NCBI GenBank assembly: GCA_024449915.1
Contig: JAMZAV010000812.1
Coordinates: forward strand, 372,001 to 436,000
Length of the DNA stretch: 64,000 bases
Direction of reading: 5' to 3'
DNA from: Sweltsa coloradensis
Taxonomy: Eukaryota; Arthropoda; Insecta; Plecoptera; Chloroperlidae
Under the pieces are notes generated by a model, which made no database searches, was not told where the DNA came from, and was given only the letters and a program-made list of their open reading frames with translations. Position 1 is the first letter of the stretch; every line of letters begins with the position of its first letter. A program made the position numbers and the translations under genes. Shown here piece by piece: positions 42,130 through 53,220 of this stretch.

Positions 42130-42438
42130 CAAATGTACCTGTCGTACGTGTCCAACGCCAAGTTCGTCTCCCCCAACACTCTGCCCGGGATCAACTTCAT
42201 GCGGCGCTCGCTGGTGGAAGTCTACCGTCTGGACGAGGTGGCCAGCTACCAGCACGTCTTCCTCTACATCCGACAGCTGGCCATACACCTGCGCGGCGCG
42301 ATGACGGTGCCCAAGAAGGAGGCTCTTCAGTCCGTGCTCAACTGGCAGTTCGTTCACTCTCTGCATCTTTGGGCGGAGCTGCTGGCCGCCACGGCCAACA
42401 AGCCGGCCCTGCAGCCTCTACTCTTCCCTCTTGTGCAG
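42130..42438 (+). CDS. NOC2L: NOC2L exon 6 (residues 503-605)
   Basis: Acceptor CTCTTGCAG|CAAATG, donor GTGCAG|GTAACA, whole codons, 103 residues. Core of the NOC2 domain: QMYLSYVSNAKFVSPNTLPG, INFMRRSLVEVYRLD, ASYQHVFLYIRQLAIHLRGA and YNWQFVHSLHLW-like VLNWQFVHSLHLWAELLA. The largest well-conserved exon and the best single piece of evidence for identity. Confidence 0.96.
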
Positions 42439-42603
42439 GTAACAATATACAGTGAAACCATTCTAAAATGTTTTCCAAGTTGACTCCAGTTTGAAACGTA
42501 TTTCACGGGAAAACGAACTAAAAACTGTTAAAAAAATTGTTCTTTTTATGTGTAATAATTATTTTGAGGAAAAATACCCTTTACAGTTTTTACACTTAAA
42601 TAA

Positions 42604-42720
42604 AAATCATTTGTATTTAGAGTCTACCCACTCAGTCACAGAACTGATTTTCAGTGGGGGACATTAAATTTAAAGCCGACCAATCCAAGCCTGTAGGCGC
42701 CAACACCATCAACAAGTGAA
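42604..42720 (-). mobile_element. SINE 3' fragment, copy 5 (inverted)
   Basis: TTTAGAGTCTACCCACTCAG and CTGATTTTCAGTGGGGGACA are the inverse of the SINE 3' hairpin; further 5' sequence is diverged. Confidence 0.75.
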
Positions 42721-43241
42721 CAATGGAGTTGATAGTATCATAACTTTGTAAAGTTTGCCAGTATCTTAATAAATATGGTGGATTATCACTGTAATAATAT
42801 TTATATACTCGGTTCACCCTACAAACTTTCTGAATCTAAAGTGGTTGAGATGTTCTCAACAGATGAACAACTCTTGGTGCCGTGATGCACAATTGAGGCA
42901 ACACGCTGCTATTTTACTGAGGGTAGTTTTCAAGCATAAAAGGTCGGTAATTCTGATAAGTAGGGGAGTATATTATTCCGCGAAACTAGCTAGGCGGTTG
43001 TTAGGGACCTCTCCCCCTCCGACCATGACAAAGAACATGACGACCGCCACGTGTGAACCCCCCTTCCTCTCGACGTATCCTAGGCTAGAGTGGCGCATTA
43101 CGACCTACCGGTTGCCGTGACCTTAAACCTAATGAAGGCACACACAAAATTACCAAAATAACCAAACAAAATTGTTACACCAAAGAGGTCTCGTTTGCCA
43201 TCCTAAGTGAATCTTCTTGCAAAAATAATGTGTATATTTAC

Positions 43242-43914
43242 TAGGGCTGCCCAACGATAAAAAACATCATATCGATATCGTGAGGGGATATATCGATATC
43301 GTGATTCGATATCGAACTTTTCAAATCGAGTATCAATATCGTTTTTTTTTGGAAAAAAAAAATTTGGATTTTTTTTTTTTTTTTACGTGTTATTACGTTC
43401 TTCGGGCGTAACCAAGGCCCCGCCGGCAATACAGACATGCCACTGTCCGTCCCATGAAGAACAATCACAACAATACTTGCGGCGGCCCTGCGAAGAGATA
43501 GAAGCTAACTGATTTCTCTGTCTCTACCTCTCTTTCCCTGACTCTGTCTGGACACTACTCTAGTGTAACAACTTGAGCTGCCTCTTATGCTTTGCTGATA
43601 TAAATGAGATTACACATGTGTTCTTGTTATCTTATCTGATAAGATAAACAAAACAAAGCAGCAAGAGTCTTGGCCCGAAGCCAAACTGACTTATCAATAT
43701 GTAGTTGGTGGCGTGGGAGAGGGGGGGGGAAGGAACAGTGCTGCAGAACCATAACTCACTGCCACACCAACCATTTCTTGATTTAAATTTTTTTTTTTTA
43801 TTTATTAATTTTTAATTTTTTTTTAATCAAACGATATACATTTTCATATCGATATCGAATTTTTTTCTTCATATCGATATCGTATCGAATTATCGATATT
43901 GTTGGGCAGCCCTA
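43242..43914. mobile_element. hAT-like element, TAGGGCTGCCCAACGATA ends
   Basis: Perfect 8-bp duplication ATATTTAC at 43234-43241 and 43915-43922. Ends TAGGGCTGCCCAACGATA and the inverse with one change. The arms consist of ATATCGATATCG words. Size 673 bp. Confidence 0.93.
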
Positions 43915-44089
43915 ATATTTACGACCTACAGTCATATGAAAGGAAGCGTGTTGCGACGGCATGCACACTACGGATGCCATTTAGTATCGATATATATATA
44001 TATATACATAGTATAAACATGTATGGGTTAAAACTGTTGTACCAAACTAATTTTTAGTCATAAATGTATTTGTTTCTAAGTGTGGAAAA

Positions 44090-44250
44090 GGCCTATCGAC
44101 AAGTTAGATTGGAGAAGGGTTGACAGGTTAGGAAAGCAAAGGGAACATAAAGCCCAGCCTGAAGGGCTGGGGGTGACAAAACTTTTCACCCCATTTTTCA
44201 GCCCTTCAGGCTGGGATTTATAATCTCTATGCTTTCCCAGCCTGTAACAT
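44090..44250. repeat. hairpin repeat CCCAGCCTGAAGGGCTGGG
   Basis: CCCAGCCTGAAGGGCTGGG and its inverse CAGCCCTTCAGGCTGGG form a strong stem. The flank GATTGGAGAAGGGTTGACAG recurs with the same hairpin half at 54077-54165. Confidence 0.7.
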
Positions 44251-44470
44251 TTCAGCCTGTCTTTCAAAGACTGTTTCGCGACTAGAATCATCAAGGCGCT
44301 TCCCGATGACTGCAGGCAGTTGGAGCTCAGAAACTGTGAACTGTCACACCAACACATCACCAGATCTCGCGAGCCTCCTAACCTGAACAACAGGTAGCAG
44401 GCGTGTCCTGCCTTCCCTAGACCTAGTTCCATCTGCCATCACCCACCTGCAGTGCCTTCATTGTACATAC

Positions 44471-44948
44471 TAGGGATGACATCGGGTACTCGGGTACCCG
44501 ACTCCTACCCGACTCCTGTTGGGGTCGACTCCATTTTCAAGGAGTCGAGTAAAAAAAAAAAAAAAAATTTTTTTTATGATAAATTGTATGAGATTGCACT
44601 TGTTGTCTTGTAAGTCGTTATCTTATCTCAAAATGTAAACATAACAAATCAGCGAGTCTTGGCCGGGCCAAGAGACAAGCAAGCTAGTGATCCCGCTACG
44701 GGTGGGGGGGGGGGGGAATGGCCGGACAGCGTTGTGCAACCCCACTGAAAATCAGTTATATAACTGAGTGGGTAGACTCATACAATTTATTTATTATTTA
44801 TTTAACAAGAGTAGTGGGCTAAAAATAACTTTTGCATAAAAAAATTCATTTTTTTTTTTTTTTTAATTGCGGATCGGGGAGCCGACTCCTACTCGGTTCC
44901 CAAGGCTCCGGAGTCGACTCCAATATTTACTACCCGATGTCATCACTA
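44471..44948. mobile_element. hAT-like element, TAGGGATGACATCGGGTA ends
   Basis: Ends TAGGGATGACATCGGGTA and the inverse of TAGTGATGACATCGGGTA, with flanks GTACATAC and GTACATGA (6 of 8). Inside is a SINE 3' fragment at 44736-44800. Arms carry ACCCGACTCC / GGAGTCGAC words. Confidence 0.78.
44736..44800 (+). mobile_element. SINE 3' fragment, copy 6
   Basis: CCCACTGAAAATCAGTTATA and AACTGAGTGGGTAGACTC followed by a TTATTTATT tail; only the hairpin module is present. Confidence 0.75.
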
Positions 44949-45198
44949 GTACATGACGATGCTAGCTTTAAAACTACTTTTAGTATCTCTACTCACGCTG
45001 AGTGATAAAGACCACGAGTTGGTTGAAACGTATCAGTAACTTTGTCTACTCTACTCATCTACTTGTGTCTGTGCGACCTATCCAACGTTTTTTAATGTAA
45101 GCTGTTGTCCCTCAGTACCTTTCCCCCCACTGAAACATGTTTATTCATGTTCCCAGTTTAAGTTAGGTTATGTAGAAAGAATGCCAATCGGCTGGAGT

Positions 45199-45427
45199 AT
45201 ATTGGTGTGAGATAGGATCCAACAGCTTACCTCCGAAAAGTGATTGTGGCTGCTGGGTTTCTTGAAGAATAGTAACATAAATATATACAAAAACACAGTT
45301 CACTTGTGCACTCGTGTTTACTGTTTTTCTGTGTTTTTGTATATATTTATGTTACTATTTTTCAAGAAACCCAGCAGCCACAATCACTTTCCAAAGGTAA
45401 GCTGTTGGATCCTATCTCACACCAATA
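45199..45427. repeat. long near-perfect palindrome
   Basis: Arms of about 100 bp (TTGGTGTGAGATAGGATCCA ... AAACACAG and the inverse) around a loop of about 30 bp near 45300-45327. The outside is flanked by a 17-bp direct repeat, ATGTTCCCAGTTTAAGT, at 45147-45163 and 45430-45446. Confidence 0.85.
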
Positions 45428-45560
45428 CAATGTTCCCAGTTTAAGTATCCTAGCCATTTAGGCCTCATCTATACCTAAGCAAACTTCTCCAATACACTAA
45501 ATGTATCTGTAATCGTTGCACACGTGGAAAGTATTGTACCACTGTGTTTATGTGTTTCAG

Positions 45561-45692
45561 GTTATCATTGGTACCATCAAGCTGATCCCTACCACGCAAT
45601 ATTACCCGCTACGCTTCCACTGCGTCCAGATGTTGATCGACTTGTCTAAGAACACAAACACGTTCATTCCTGTTCTGCCGCTTGTGCTGGAG
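45561..45692 (+). CDS. NOC2L: NOC2L exon 7 (residues 606-649)
   Basis: Acceptor GTGTTTCAG|GTTATC, donor CTGGAG|GTGAGA, whole codons. [20 protein letters not shown] then CVQMLIDLS and [11 protein letters not shown], the highly conserved YYPLRFHC region of Noc2 proteins. Confidence 0.96.
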
Positions 45693-45799
45693 GTGAGATA
45701 CACGCCGTCACATTAGTAGTTTAGTACCAGATCCCACAGTTACCTCTGTCTGCGCCCAGGGTCCTCCTCTGACGATCGCACAAGGCCATCAGCTAGTAA

Positions 45800-46386
45800 G
45801 TATTTATTTATTTATTTATTTGGACAACAAATAACAATACAAAGTACAGTTAAAGTTTATAACAGTTTTCACCGTGTAGTCCATTTTGACTAAACATAGA
45901 CTAGTTGTTACATAAGTATTAATATAATACAATATAGGTATTTTACAAAATAGTATAGGCCTATAGCCTATTATATGGTACCTCCTACTAATAATAAAAT
46001 ATAGCAATTATTAGGTAGTTCTGTCTGTCATAAAGTCTTTTATGCTGTAGTATGCCTTTTGTATTAGGAATTTAGTTAGTTCATTTTTGAATTTGATGTG
46101 TTCTGTTATGTTTTTTATTGATTGGGGGAGTTTATTGAATAGAGTTTTATTCAAATAATCAGAGTTTTTTTTTACCTAGGTTTGTACGATATTGGTTAAG
46201 ATGGAGGTTATTTTTGTTCCTTGTGTTGGGGTGTGTATGCCACTGTTGACTGTGAGAGTGTGGATGTTTTTTCTTATGACTAAAATTGACTTGAGAATGT
46301 AAAGGCATGTAACTGTAAGAATGTTTAGTGTAATAAAGTAGGGTTTGCAATGCTCCGTCGGCTTAAGGGTACATAATGCCCTGATT
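45800..46386 (-). mobile_element. LINE A family, second copy of the 3' end
   Basis: Near-identical to LINE A 3' sequence: 394-961 plus 3088-3112 without a break. On the minus strand it encodes RALCTLKPTEHCKPYFITLN through the LQNYRT region, with a one-base deletion around 46227. It reads straight across the point where LINE B lies in the first copy. A severely 5'-truncated insertion in NOC2L intron 7. Confidence 0.92.
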
Positions 46387-46492
46387 ATTTGACTCCAATA
46401 TATCAATAAATGTTCCATGATATCGTATAGAAATAGAATTGCCTTTGATAGCCCGACCTGTATTAAAATAAACTCTTAATCATGAAAGACTA

Positions 46493-47040
46493 GGGTTGCC
46501 GTTCGATATGAATTAGCATATCGATAATTGTGCATGTGCAATCGATTATCGATTGATTAATCTTGACATTTTTACATTGATCGATAAATAATTAAAAATT
46601 AGGCCTATACTTTCTCGCATATCGACGCGGACCGTGGACCTGTTGTGAGTGCATCCTTTTGTTCCTTTTATTTGCTCAAAACAGGGTTTTTTCCACGCTA
46701 GCGACGTCTTACACAAGCGTGCCACGAGTGGCTGGCCGGCTTAACGAGAGTGTGCTACGTGTTGTAAACATGTGCTACCCGGCTCGTGTGTTGTCTTTGT
46801 GAAGGTCGTGCTTCTCGGAAATCTTAGTTCTGTGAAGTTTCATTTCAGCTTTTGTTGTGAATACTTGTTGACCTTGAGCGATGTACTACAGTATCGGCTG
46901 TGACGCGGTGAGGTTGAGCAATCGGCGAGTGCAGCCGCCTGGCAACACACGCACGCCATCACTTGCCTATCTTAGTCCATTCATTCTTAATCTCCATTTA
47001 TTCAGTATTGCCACATGATGTTTTGACAATGTTGTTTAAT
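46493..47040. other. AT-rich intron 7 sequence with one hAT-like end
   Basis: TAGGGTTGCCGTTCGATATG at 46493 begins like the other TAGGG-ended elements and is followed by ATCGATAATTG / CAATCGATTATCGATTG words. The opposite end was not found before exon 8, so it may be truncated. Confidence 0.45.
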
Positions 47041-47082
47041 TGGCAATCTATCAACGTAACTCTGTGAATGTTGCCTGTGCAG

Positions 47083-47298
47083 GTTCTGTCAAGCTACGAC
47101 TTCAACAAGAGATACAAGACGGCCTCTATGAAGCCCATGGACATGACGTGTCTCCTGCGCGTGTCCAAGACGGAGAGCTCAGACAAGAGCTTCATGGACG
47201 CCACCATAGAACAGATCAACCGTCTAATGCTGCAGTGTGTGGCTGTGGAGGCGCACTCTATAGCGTTCCCTGACTTGGTGGTGGGGCCAGTGATACAG
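47083..47298 (+). CDS. NOC2L: NOC2L exon 8 (residues 650-721)
   Basis: Acceptor CCTGTGCAG|GTTCTG, donor ATACAG|GTTCGTAAG, whole codons. Encodes VLSSYDFNKRYKTASMKPMD, LRVSKTESSDKSFMDATIEQ and the VEAHSIAFPDLVVGPVIQ block, all typical of the second half of the NOC2 domain. The donor has GTTCGTAAG, which is less usual, and a MITE lies 16 bp downstream. Confidence 0.95.
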
Positions 47299-47314
47299 GT
47301 TCGTAAGGCTAAAC

Positions 47315-47763
47315 CAGTCTTGGGGAGGAACGCGTTCCTTTTTCAGGAACTTTTGTGGGAACGCGTTCCTTTTCTTGGATCAGGAACTTGTAACATCAAA
47401 GTTACTATTTCGTGGGAACTTGGAACGAATCTAACGTTCCTTTATAAGTTCCTTTCGTCGTCGTAATCCCGTCGAATTCCAGTAGCTGATATCGTAAACA
47501 GCAGTATGAAAATATCAATGTGACATCTTGTGTTTTCGAAAATGGCGCCACCCTCGATAGATGGCCTGGGACTCACTTTAATAAATAAGAGTATTGATAA
47601 ATTAACTCATTTCACATTTATTATTGTTTAAATCAGTGATGGTATGAGGAACGTGAAAGGAACTAAGTTCCTTTTGAGGAACTAGGAACGACTCAGTTCC
47701 TTTGTAGGCAGAAGTAACTTAACTTTTCAAAGTTCCTTTTTTGGGGGAACGTGCCCAAGACTG
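47315..47763. mobile_element. hAT-like MITE, CAGTCTTGGG ends, copy B
   Basis: Perfect 8-bp duplication GGCTAAAC at 47307-47314 and 47764-47771. Ends CAGTCTTGGG and CCCAAGACTG. Dense GGAAC / GTTCC words; shares TGACATCTTGTGTTTT and GGCGCCA with the inverse of copy A at 16865. Begins 16 bp inside intron 8. Confidence 0.93.
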
Positions 47764-47771
47764 GGCTAAAC

Positions 47772-48472
47772 AACATATTGCACTAATTACGTACGAGTCC
47801 AGTGATGGACATAATTCACGTGATGCATACGCCTCGCCATGCGAAATGAGACTGTCAAAGTTAAGTGAACATAAGTGTGAAAAACAACGCATTTTTTTTG
47901 GAAATACATTAATCGTATTTATTTATCTGCTATGGGTTTTCACATTATTGGTCTGTCAAATATGAATAACCAAGTATTTTTTAAAATTTTGTCACTGTTA
48001 CTGTGTGTACTTAAAATAGTTATTTTAAATGTTTTAAATAATTTTTTCCCCCATGTATACAATGTTATATTTTGCATGCCCTGTCAGAAACGTCCTATAG
48101 AAGTTTGGCTGTATTTGTATTTATTTTCAACCTCTAGATATTTACAAGGTGAACATGCATTGTCATTAATTTGTCAATTCAATATTAAAACCAATTTTAA
48201 AATCGAGATTAAAATCAGTAAACAGGTAAATAACAAATTGGAGTTAGATTAGACATTCACACTGTAGCACACACTACTGCAGGTATCAACAATCAATCCT
48301 ACTACAAGACATGTGTGTAGTGGAGTACTTTCCCATGGTGTATAGTGTAACATCATGGGCCATATGTGCAGTGACCACGACGCCGGTTTCATGTCACAGT
48401 AGTACCAACTGTACCCTGCCCAGCAGGTGGCATCCATCACAAGAATTTAATATTTTTTGTTTTACTTTTCAG
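47772..48472 (+). other. rest of NOC2L intron 8
   Basis: AT-rich; a hydrophobic open frame at 47932-48252 has no recognised protein content and lies within the intron. No element ends identified. Confidence 0.5.
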
Positions 48473-48541
48473 ATTAAGAAATTCCTCAAGGAATGTAAGA
48501 TTGCAAACTACGGCAAGAAGATCAAATCCGTCCTGGACAAG
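48473..48541 (+). CDS. NOC2L: NOC2L exon 9 (residues 722-744)
   Basis: Acceptor TTACTTTTCAG|ATTAAG, donor GACAAG|GTATGT; 23 codons, IKKFLKECKIANYGKKIKSV then LDK. The short exon matches the family stretch that follows the PVIVQIR-like segment. Confidence 0.94.
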
Positions 48542-48710
48542 GTATGTCTGACGGCAACTTGATTTTGAGAATATGATGCATTATGTGACTCACCAGCCGA
48601 TATTTGAGTGAGTTTGCTCATTTTGTGGGAAATTTAACACAGGCCCCTAGGTCTACTTTATAGTATTAAACAAAATCACCAGAAAGGCCTAATTAACAAT
48701 TGCTTATTAG

Positions 48711-49073
48711 TAGGGGTGTGCGCGTAGCACATTTGAATTCGAGTAGAGTATTTCTTTAAATACTCGAGTATCGAGTCGAGTCGAGTCGAGTATTCATTTC
48801 AAAATTTAATTATTTTATTAAGTCGGTCCACTTGGAACACAACGATTTTTCTGTTGTAAACATATAAAAAATACATTATTTTACTTGTAGTAGGCTCTTG
48901 AGGCCTTCCTGCCCTTTGTGCTGGTCAATTTCAATAAAATTATAAATATACAGTTTGTTATCTATAGTTCCTGGCCCCATTACAATACTGCTGCGATGTT
49001 TAATCCGAAAAAAATCCTCCAAATTTGTACTCGCATTACAATATTCGACATTTCGAGTACTCTCACACCCCTA
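48711..49073. mobile_element. hAT-like MITE, TAGGGGTGTGCG ends
   Basis: Ends TAGGGGTGTGCG and the inverse of TAGGGGTGTGAG. Flanks CTTATTAG at 48703-48710 and CTTATTGG at 49074-49081 (7 of 8). Arms hold TCGAGTCGAGTCGAGT and ATTCGAGTA words. It abuts the next repeat. Confidence 0.85.
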
Positions 49074-49077
49074 CTTA

Positions 49078-49675
49078 TTGGATGAGCGTAGCGAGCGTAG
49101 CGAGCGAAGCGAAGATTCCATTTCACTACACTGGAGAAAAAAATCCGGAATGCTTTTTTTCTTTTTCCCCCTTTTTTCTGTTTGCATTTTTGTGTGATTT
49201 TTAACACGATTCCGGCTAAACCGATATTCCAATTGGGATGAAATTTTTTGGAGGCCTTTGAAATCTCTGAACTTAGAACTGCTACGTTTTAAGCGCAATT
49301 GAAAAATTATTTCTCATAAAAATCGTAATTTTACGATTTTGTTTTCAATTTTTAAATAATTTCTTCGACTTATAACATGTACATGCTTTATCCGATTGTA
49401 ATAATTTTTACACAGAACCTTTATCTTATAAATTAATATATTCGTTTGAAATTTGAGCGTAATCGAAAAATTATGTCTTATGAAAATTGCAATTTTACGA
49501 TCTTTTACTTTTTTTAAATGACGATTAATTAAAATTTACAAAATTTAAGTTAATGTTATATTTAATTTTATTTAATTTAAAAAAAAAAATCGGCATAGTA
49601 ATGATTTTTTCACAGAACAACAGAAAATGCAACATAACACATGGCAGCTCAATGCACCAAATTACGCTCATCCAA
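49078..49675. mobile_element. TTGGATGAGCGTA-ended repeat, copy 2
   Basis: Left TTGGATGAGCGTAGCGAGCG, right TTACGCTCATCCAA (13-bp inverse). Shares more than 300 bp with 27351-27680, so it is a dispersed element. Target duplication not legible because the neighbouring hAT element lies flush against it. Confidence 0.7.
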
Positions 49676-49830
49676 CAACACGCCTGAAAAAGCATTTGCG
49701 AAGCTTCCTAGTTAGTAATTGTAATTGTTACTACGTTGCTAGTAATCCATGTCCAATATGTAGTGCGAACTGTGTTGTCGTCGTACTGGTTGGTTCCCAC
49801 ACTTGATCCTCGTTGTCTCTGTCTTCACAG

Positions 49831-49936
49831 ATCGAGGAGAACGCCCTCTATGTCGAGAAGGAACGCAAGACCGTCGCCCTGAACCTTCAGGATCGCAAGG
49901 CGGTGGACGCGTTCGAGACCAACCTGAAGCTCGAGG
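49831..49936 (+). CDS. NOC2L: NOC2L exon 10 (residues 745-779)
   Basis: Acceptor GTCTTCACAG|ATCGAG, donor CGAGG|GTAGGT, one base carried over. IEENALYVEKERKTVALNLQ and RKAVDAFETNLKLEG, the basic/acidic helix typical of the Noc2 C-terminal part. Confidence 0.94.
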
Positions 49937-50113
49937 GTAGGTACTGTCCCACGCAACCCAAAGACCTCAGTCATACAAGCTCTACTACCTACCTAGACCG
50001 CCAAACGTGTCCGTGTTTTGTTTGGGAGACGCAATGCTACAACATCGGTGGCTGACATTTTGTTGAAGGGCGTTTGCACTCAACTTGCACTCTTCTGCAC
50101 AGGCTAGCCTATC

Positions 50114-51792
50114 TAGCGATGACGATTAATCGTTTACCGGTTAATTTTTGTAACCGGTTACGCGGGCAATAACCAATTATTAAATCCTCCATGTTATGTG
50201 GGCTATTGTAGTTATTTGTATTTGCTGCTCTCTGTCTCCCTGGCTGGCTGGCCGAGAGAAGTGGGGGGGGGAGCGGGGAGTGGAGGGGGGTACGGTGGGG
50301 TGGCAGCTGTTTCTCAGCTGGCAACTAATTCGTCAATCACAACTCTTTTGCCTGGAGTGGAGGAGAGCATGCACAGAGCCTGTGCGCAGCGGAGCGCATC
50401 GCTCTCTCTCCGCTGGAATGTTTTTATCGCTGTCACGCCGATCGGACCTATTTACGAGTTATACCGTAAATGAATATTTTATTGTAAGGTAGAATTCATT
50501 GTTGTGTTTGTAGTTTACTTCTTCACGAAAGTTGTTAGTAACACTTGTACTTGTTCATTCCGGAGCAAATAACTTGCAAATTCAATTGTTTGTTTGCATC
50601 ACTTTGTTTTATAACAATGTGCACAAACTAACATCCGTTCTTCGGTGGGCGGGCGGAGCCGAGCGTGACTGCGATTCTACTGCCGTTCTCCCAGTAGATG
50701 GCCCGCTACAGCTCGTAATTCATGATCTTAAGCGCTTTTTTTTAGGGATGTGCGGGTAGTGGTTTTTGAACTCGGGTCGGGCTCGGGTCGGGTAATTGAA
50801 AGTACCCTCGGGCTCGGGTAATTGAAGTACCCTCGGGTCGGGCTCGGGTAGTGAAATTTTTTTTTATTTGAGAATTCATTAAAAAAAAAAAAAAACTACA
50901 AAACAGTTTTGCATTGGTTGCAGGTAGCCACTCTGGGCTGTGTTGACACAAAGTACTTCCAAATCGGCGTCTTATGAACTTTTGCTTGAGTAGGCCTAAG
51001 CCTAGTACAGTGAAACCCCGCTATTATCGTTTTCCTGCATCAATCGTTCGTTATTCTCAGAAATAATATCGTAACAATCGTTTTCTAATATTTCCGATAC
51101 GAAAACCCCAAGAAAAAACCGATGCGATCGCGTATTTTTCTCTTCCGGCCGACGAAATCATGCGTTTGTACCAGCCATGCATCTGACGAAATCGCGCGTT
51201 TGCACCAGCCTTTCGGTCTGACTCCGCCCAACGCTCTGCTGCGCGCAACGATGCGCACTAGATCGGACTTCTAGATGAATTTGCAACTTTGTTCTAGGCC
51301 TGCCGCCTCGCCTCCTAGGCATTAGACGATGTTTATTAGCGTTGTTTCTTTTTCACCATTCGCCCACGTACGTAATATTCAACTTGCTTTATGCCGTTAT
51401 TAGCGTTGAATAACCAGAAGACGAGTAATGACGGTCAGTAGGGCCTATTACTCCAGCGGGAACAGCGCCGGACGGAAGAGCCAAGGACACAGCATCATAG
51501 CAAAGCCGCGCCCACGTCGTAGCGATTGGTCCGCTCCGACGTCAGCTGTTCGTTTGGCGTGTGAGCGGGAGGTTTAAAAGGAGCAGATTGGCGTGTTTCT
51601 TTATTACTTCTACCCGACCCGACTTTTTCGGGTAGGAATTGACGGCCCGACCCGAGGTCGGGTAATTTTACCTACCCGAAAATTACCCGTTTTTCGGGTA
51701 CCCGCACATCCCTACTTTTTTTAATTAACCAATTAAAAACCAGTTTTTACATTCGTTTTTAAAACCTTAATCGTCGTCATACCTTAAGTGGA
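50114..51792. mobile_element. TAGCGATGACGATTAA-ended element, outer of a nest
   Basis: Left CGATGACGATTAATCGTTTA and right AAACCTTAATCGTCGTCAT are inverse-related with differences. AGCCTATC occurs just outside both sides (50106-50113, 51793-51800), supporting an 8-bp duplication, although the right terminal bases do not mirror the left exactly. A similar single end is at about 27980 (TTAACCGTCGTCATCACTA). Confidence 0.6.
50743..51714. mobile_element. hAT-like element, TAGGGATGTGCGGGTA ends
   Basis: Perfect 8-bp duplication CTTTTTTT at 50735-50742 and 51715-51722. Ends TAGGGATGTGCGGGTA and TACCCGCACATCCCTA exact inverse. Arms built of CTCGGGTCGGG / CCCGACCCGA words. Contains a pogo-like single end (CAGTGAAACCCCGCTATTAT) at 51011. 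Confidence 0.93.
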
Positions 51793-52370
51793 AGCCTATC
51801 CTACTTCTATATTCTATTGAGCACAGTCGAGCCTAGAATAGCTAGTACGAGTCTAGAGGTCTGGGTATTATTGTTCTATCCAAGGTCTTGGATGCAATCA
51901 TTGCACTCCCATGTTTTATTTCATAAATTAATTAAGTAATTTCAAACTCATCAGTATCATCATTAGATGTACGTGTGCATAGCATTTTCAAGTGTTATTT
52001 TATAGCATTTTGTAGAATCTATTTCTTAGGTTACCTTCAAAAACTTGTGTATTAAGTTTTCTCATGATTTGAAAATATGTCTTCAATTTTAAAATAAAGT
52101 CAATTCACACTAAACAGACAATTTATTTTGTTAATGAAAATCAAAAACCAAATGGTAAATCTAGATTTTGAAAATAACGATTGAAAAACTTTCCTTCAAA
52201 GCTACAAAATACGTCAAGTAAAGAACTGTTTTACTTTTAAAATTTATTTATATTTATTCATAGTCAGTAGATGGTTTACAACTTTACATAATATAAACAT
52301 GTCCACATCTAGACCCTTACGTTAAGTTAAGTGCTTGCGCCTGTGTACTGATAGTGTTTCGTGTCTTCAG

Positions 52371-52566
52371 GTACGCCCCTTGCTACGTACTGCGCCAGCT
52401 TCCAGAAGGTCAACGCCCTGGTCATGAAGAAGAAGGCGACAGACAACGACAGTTTAGGCGACTACAATCTACCGCAGCTGATGAAACGCAAGCGGAAGAT
52501 GCAGGATGACGGGCCGGCTGTTCCCTTCCCCTCAGACTCGGAGCCCGAGGAAGAAGTTCACTTCGG
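52371..52566 (+). CDS. NOC2L: NOC2L exon 11 (residues 780-844)
   Basis: Acceptor GTGTCTTCAG|GTACGC, donor CTTCGG|GTGAGA, two bases carried over. TPLATYCASFQKVNALVMKK and YNLPQLMKRKRKM, then a short acidic PSDSEPEEEVHFG. Matches the family tail LxxYYxxxxKVR region in position. Confidence 0.93.
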
Positions 52567-52657
52567 GTGAGAATATCCCGCCTCCTCCGTATCATATGTC
52601 TCTGCGTGTGGCATCTCCTCCACTAGCTTGCTCTTAAATGATGAATCTATGTATATA

Positions 52658-53177
52658 CAGTGGAACCTTGGTCCAATGATTTTTAAGGGACTGAGTAAAA
52701 AAATCTTGCAGGCGGGAAATCGTTCTAACGAGGAGCACACACAAAATTTAATTTTGTGAATTACAGTACGCGGTCTTTTTTATGCTCCCTCCTCTCACTC
52801 ACTCCACGCCTGCTGTGCAGTGCTCCTATGCCCTGGACTAGCAAGCCAGCTGGCTCAGTCGTGAGCGAGGTCCACCCGCCCGGCTTGGTCGATGCACTCG
52901 GGCGGGAGGCAAGCGCGTAATATCTTACCTAAATGTTCTGTTTTTCTTTTTGTTTTTTGAAAGTCGTTTCAGCGGAGTAATAACTAATGCAATTTTGATC
53001 AGGGGACTTACAAATTCATCGTTCGAGCCGGAAAATCGCTATCTTTGGCGCTTTCAAAATATGTTAAGGCTGGAAAATTTAACCTTAGTGTAAATTGGAA
53101 AAAGAAGGGATTTAGTGAAATCGGCGTTAGGGACGGGAAATCATTGCAGCCGTGATTGTTGGACCGAAGTTCCACTG
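52658..53177. mobile_element. pogo/Tigger-like MITE, CAGTGGAAC ends
   Basis: TA at 52656-52657 and 53178-53179. Ends CAGTGGAACCTTGGTCCAA and the inverse of CAGTGGAACTTCGGTCCAA (17 of 19). Size 520 bp. Confidence 0.92.
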
Positions 53178-53220
53178 TAAATATGGCTGGGTTAGTGAAT
53201 GAGTGGAGAAAGGTTCCAAC

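Larger units (their letters stand above)
42439..45560 (+). other. NOC2L intron 6
   Basis: 3.1 kb with an inverted SINE 3' end (42604-42720), hAT elements at 43242-43914 and 44471-44948, a hairpin repeat (44095-44250) and a long palindrome (45199-45427). A segment at 42990-43125 resembles 12640-12830 (GAGTGGCGCATTA). Confidence 0.8.
49937..52370 (+). other. NOC2L intron 10
   Basis: Holds a probable element with ATGACGATTAATCG ends from about 50114 to 51792, in which a TAGGGATGTGCGGG-ended hAT element (50743-51714) is nested. The remaining part (51800-52370) is AT-rich without recognised features. Confidence 0.7.

Noticed and set aside
42053..42366. Alternative-frame and antisense ORFs over NOC2L exon 6
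   Set aside because: They cross the splice acceptor and have no domain content; exon 6 in its own frame explains the conservation.
47932..48252. Hydrophobic 106-codon ORF in intron 8
   Set aside because: AT-driven open frame in an intron, with no recognised protein features.
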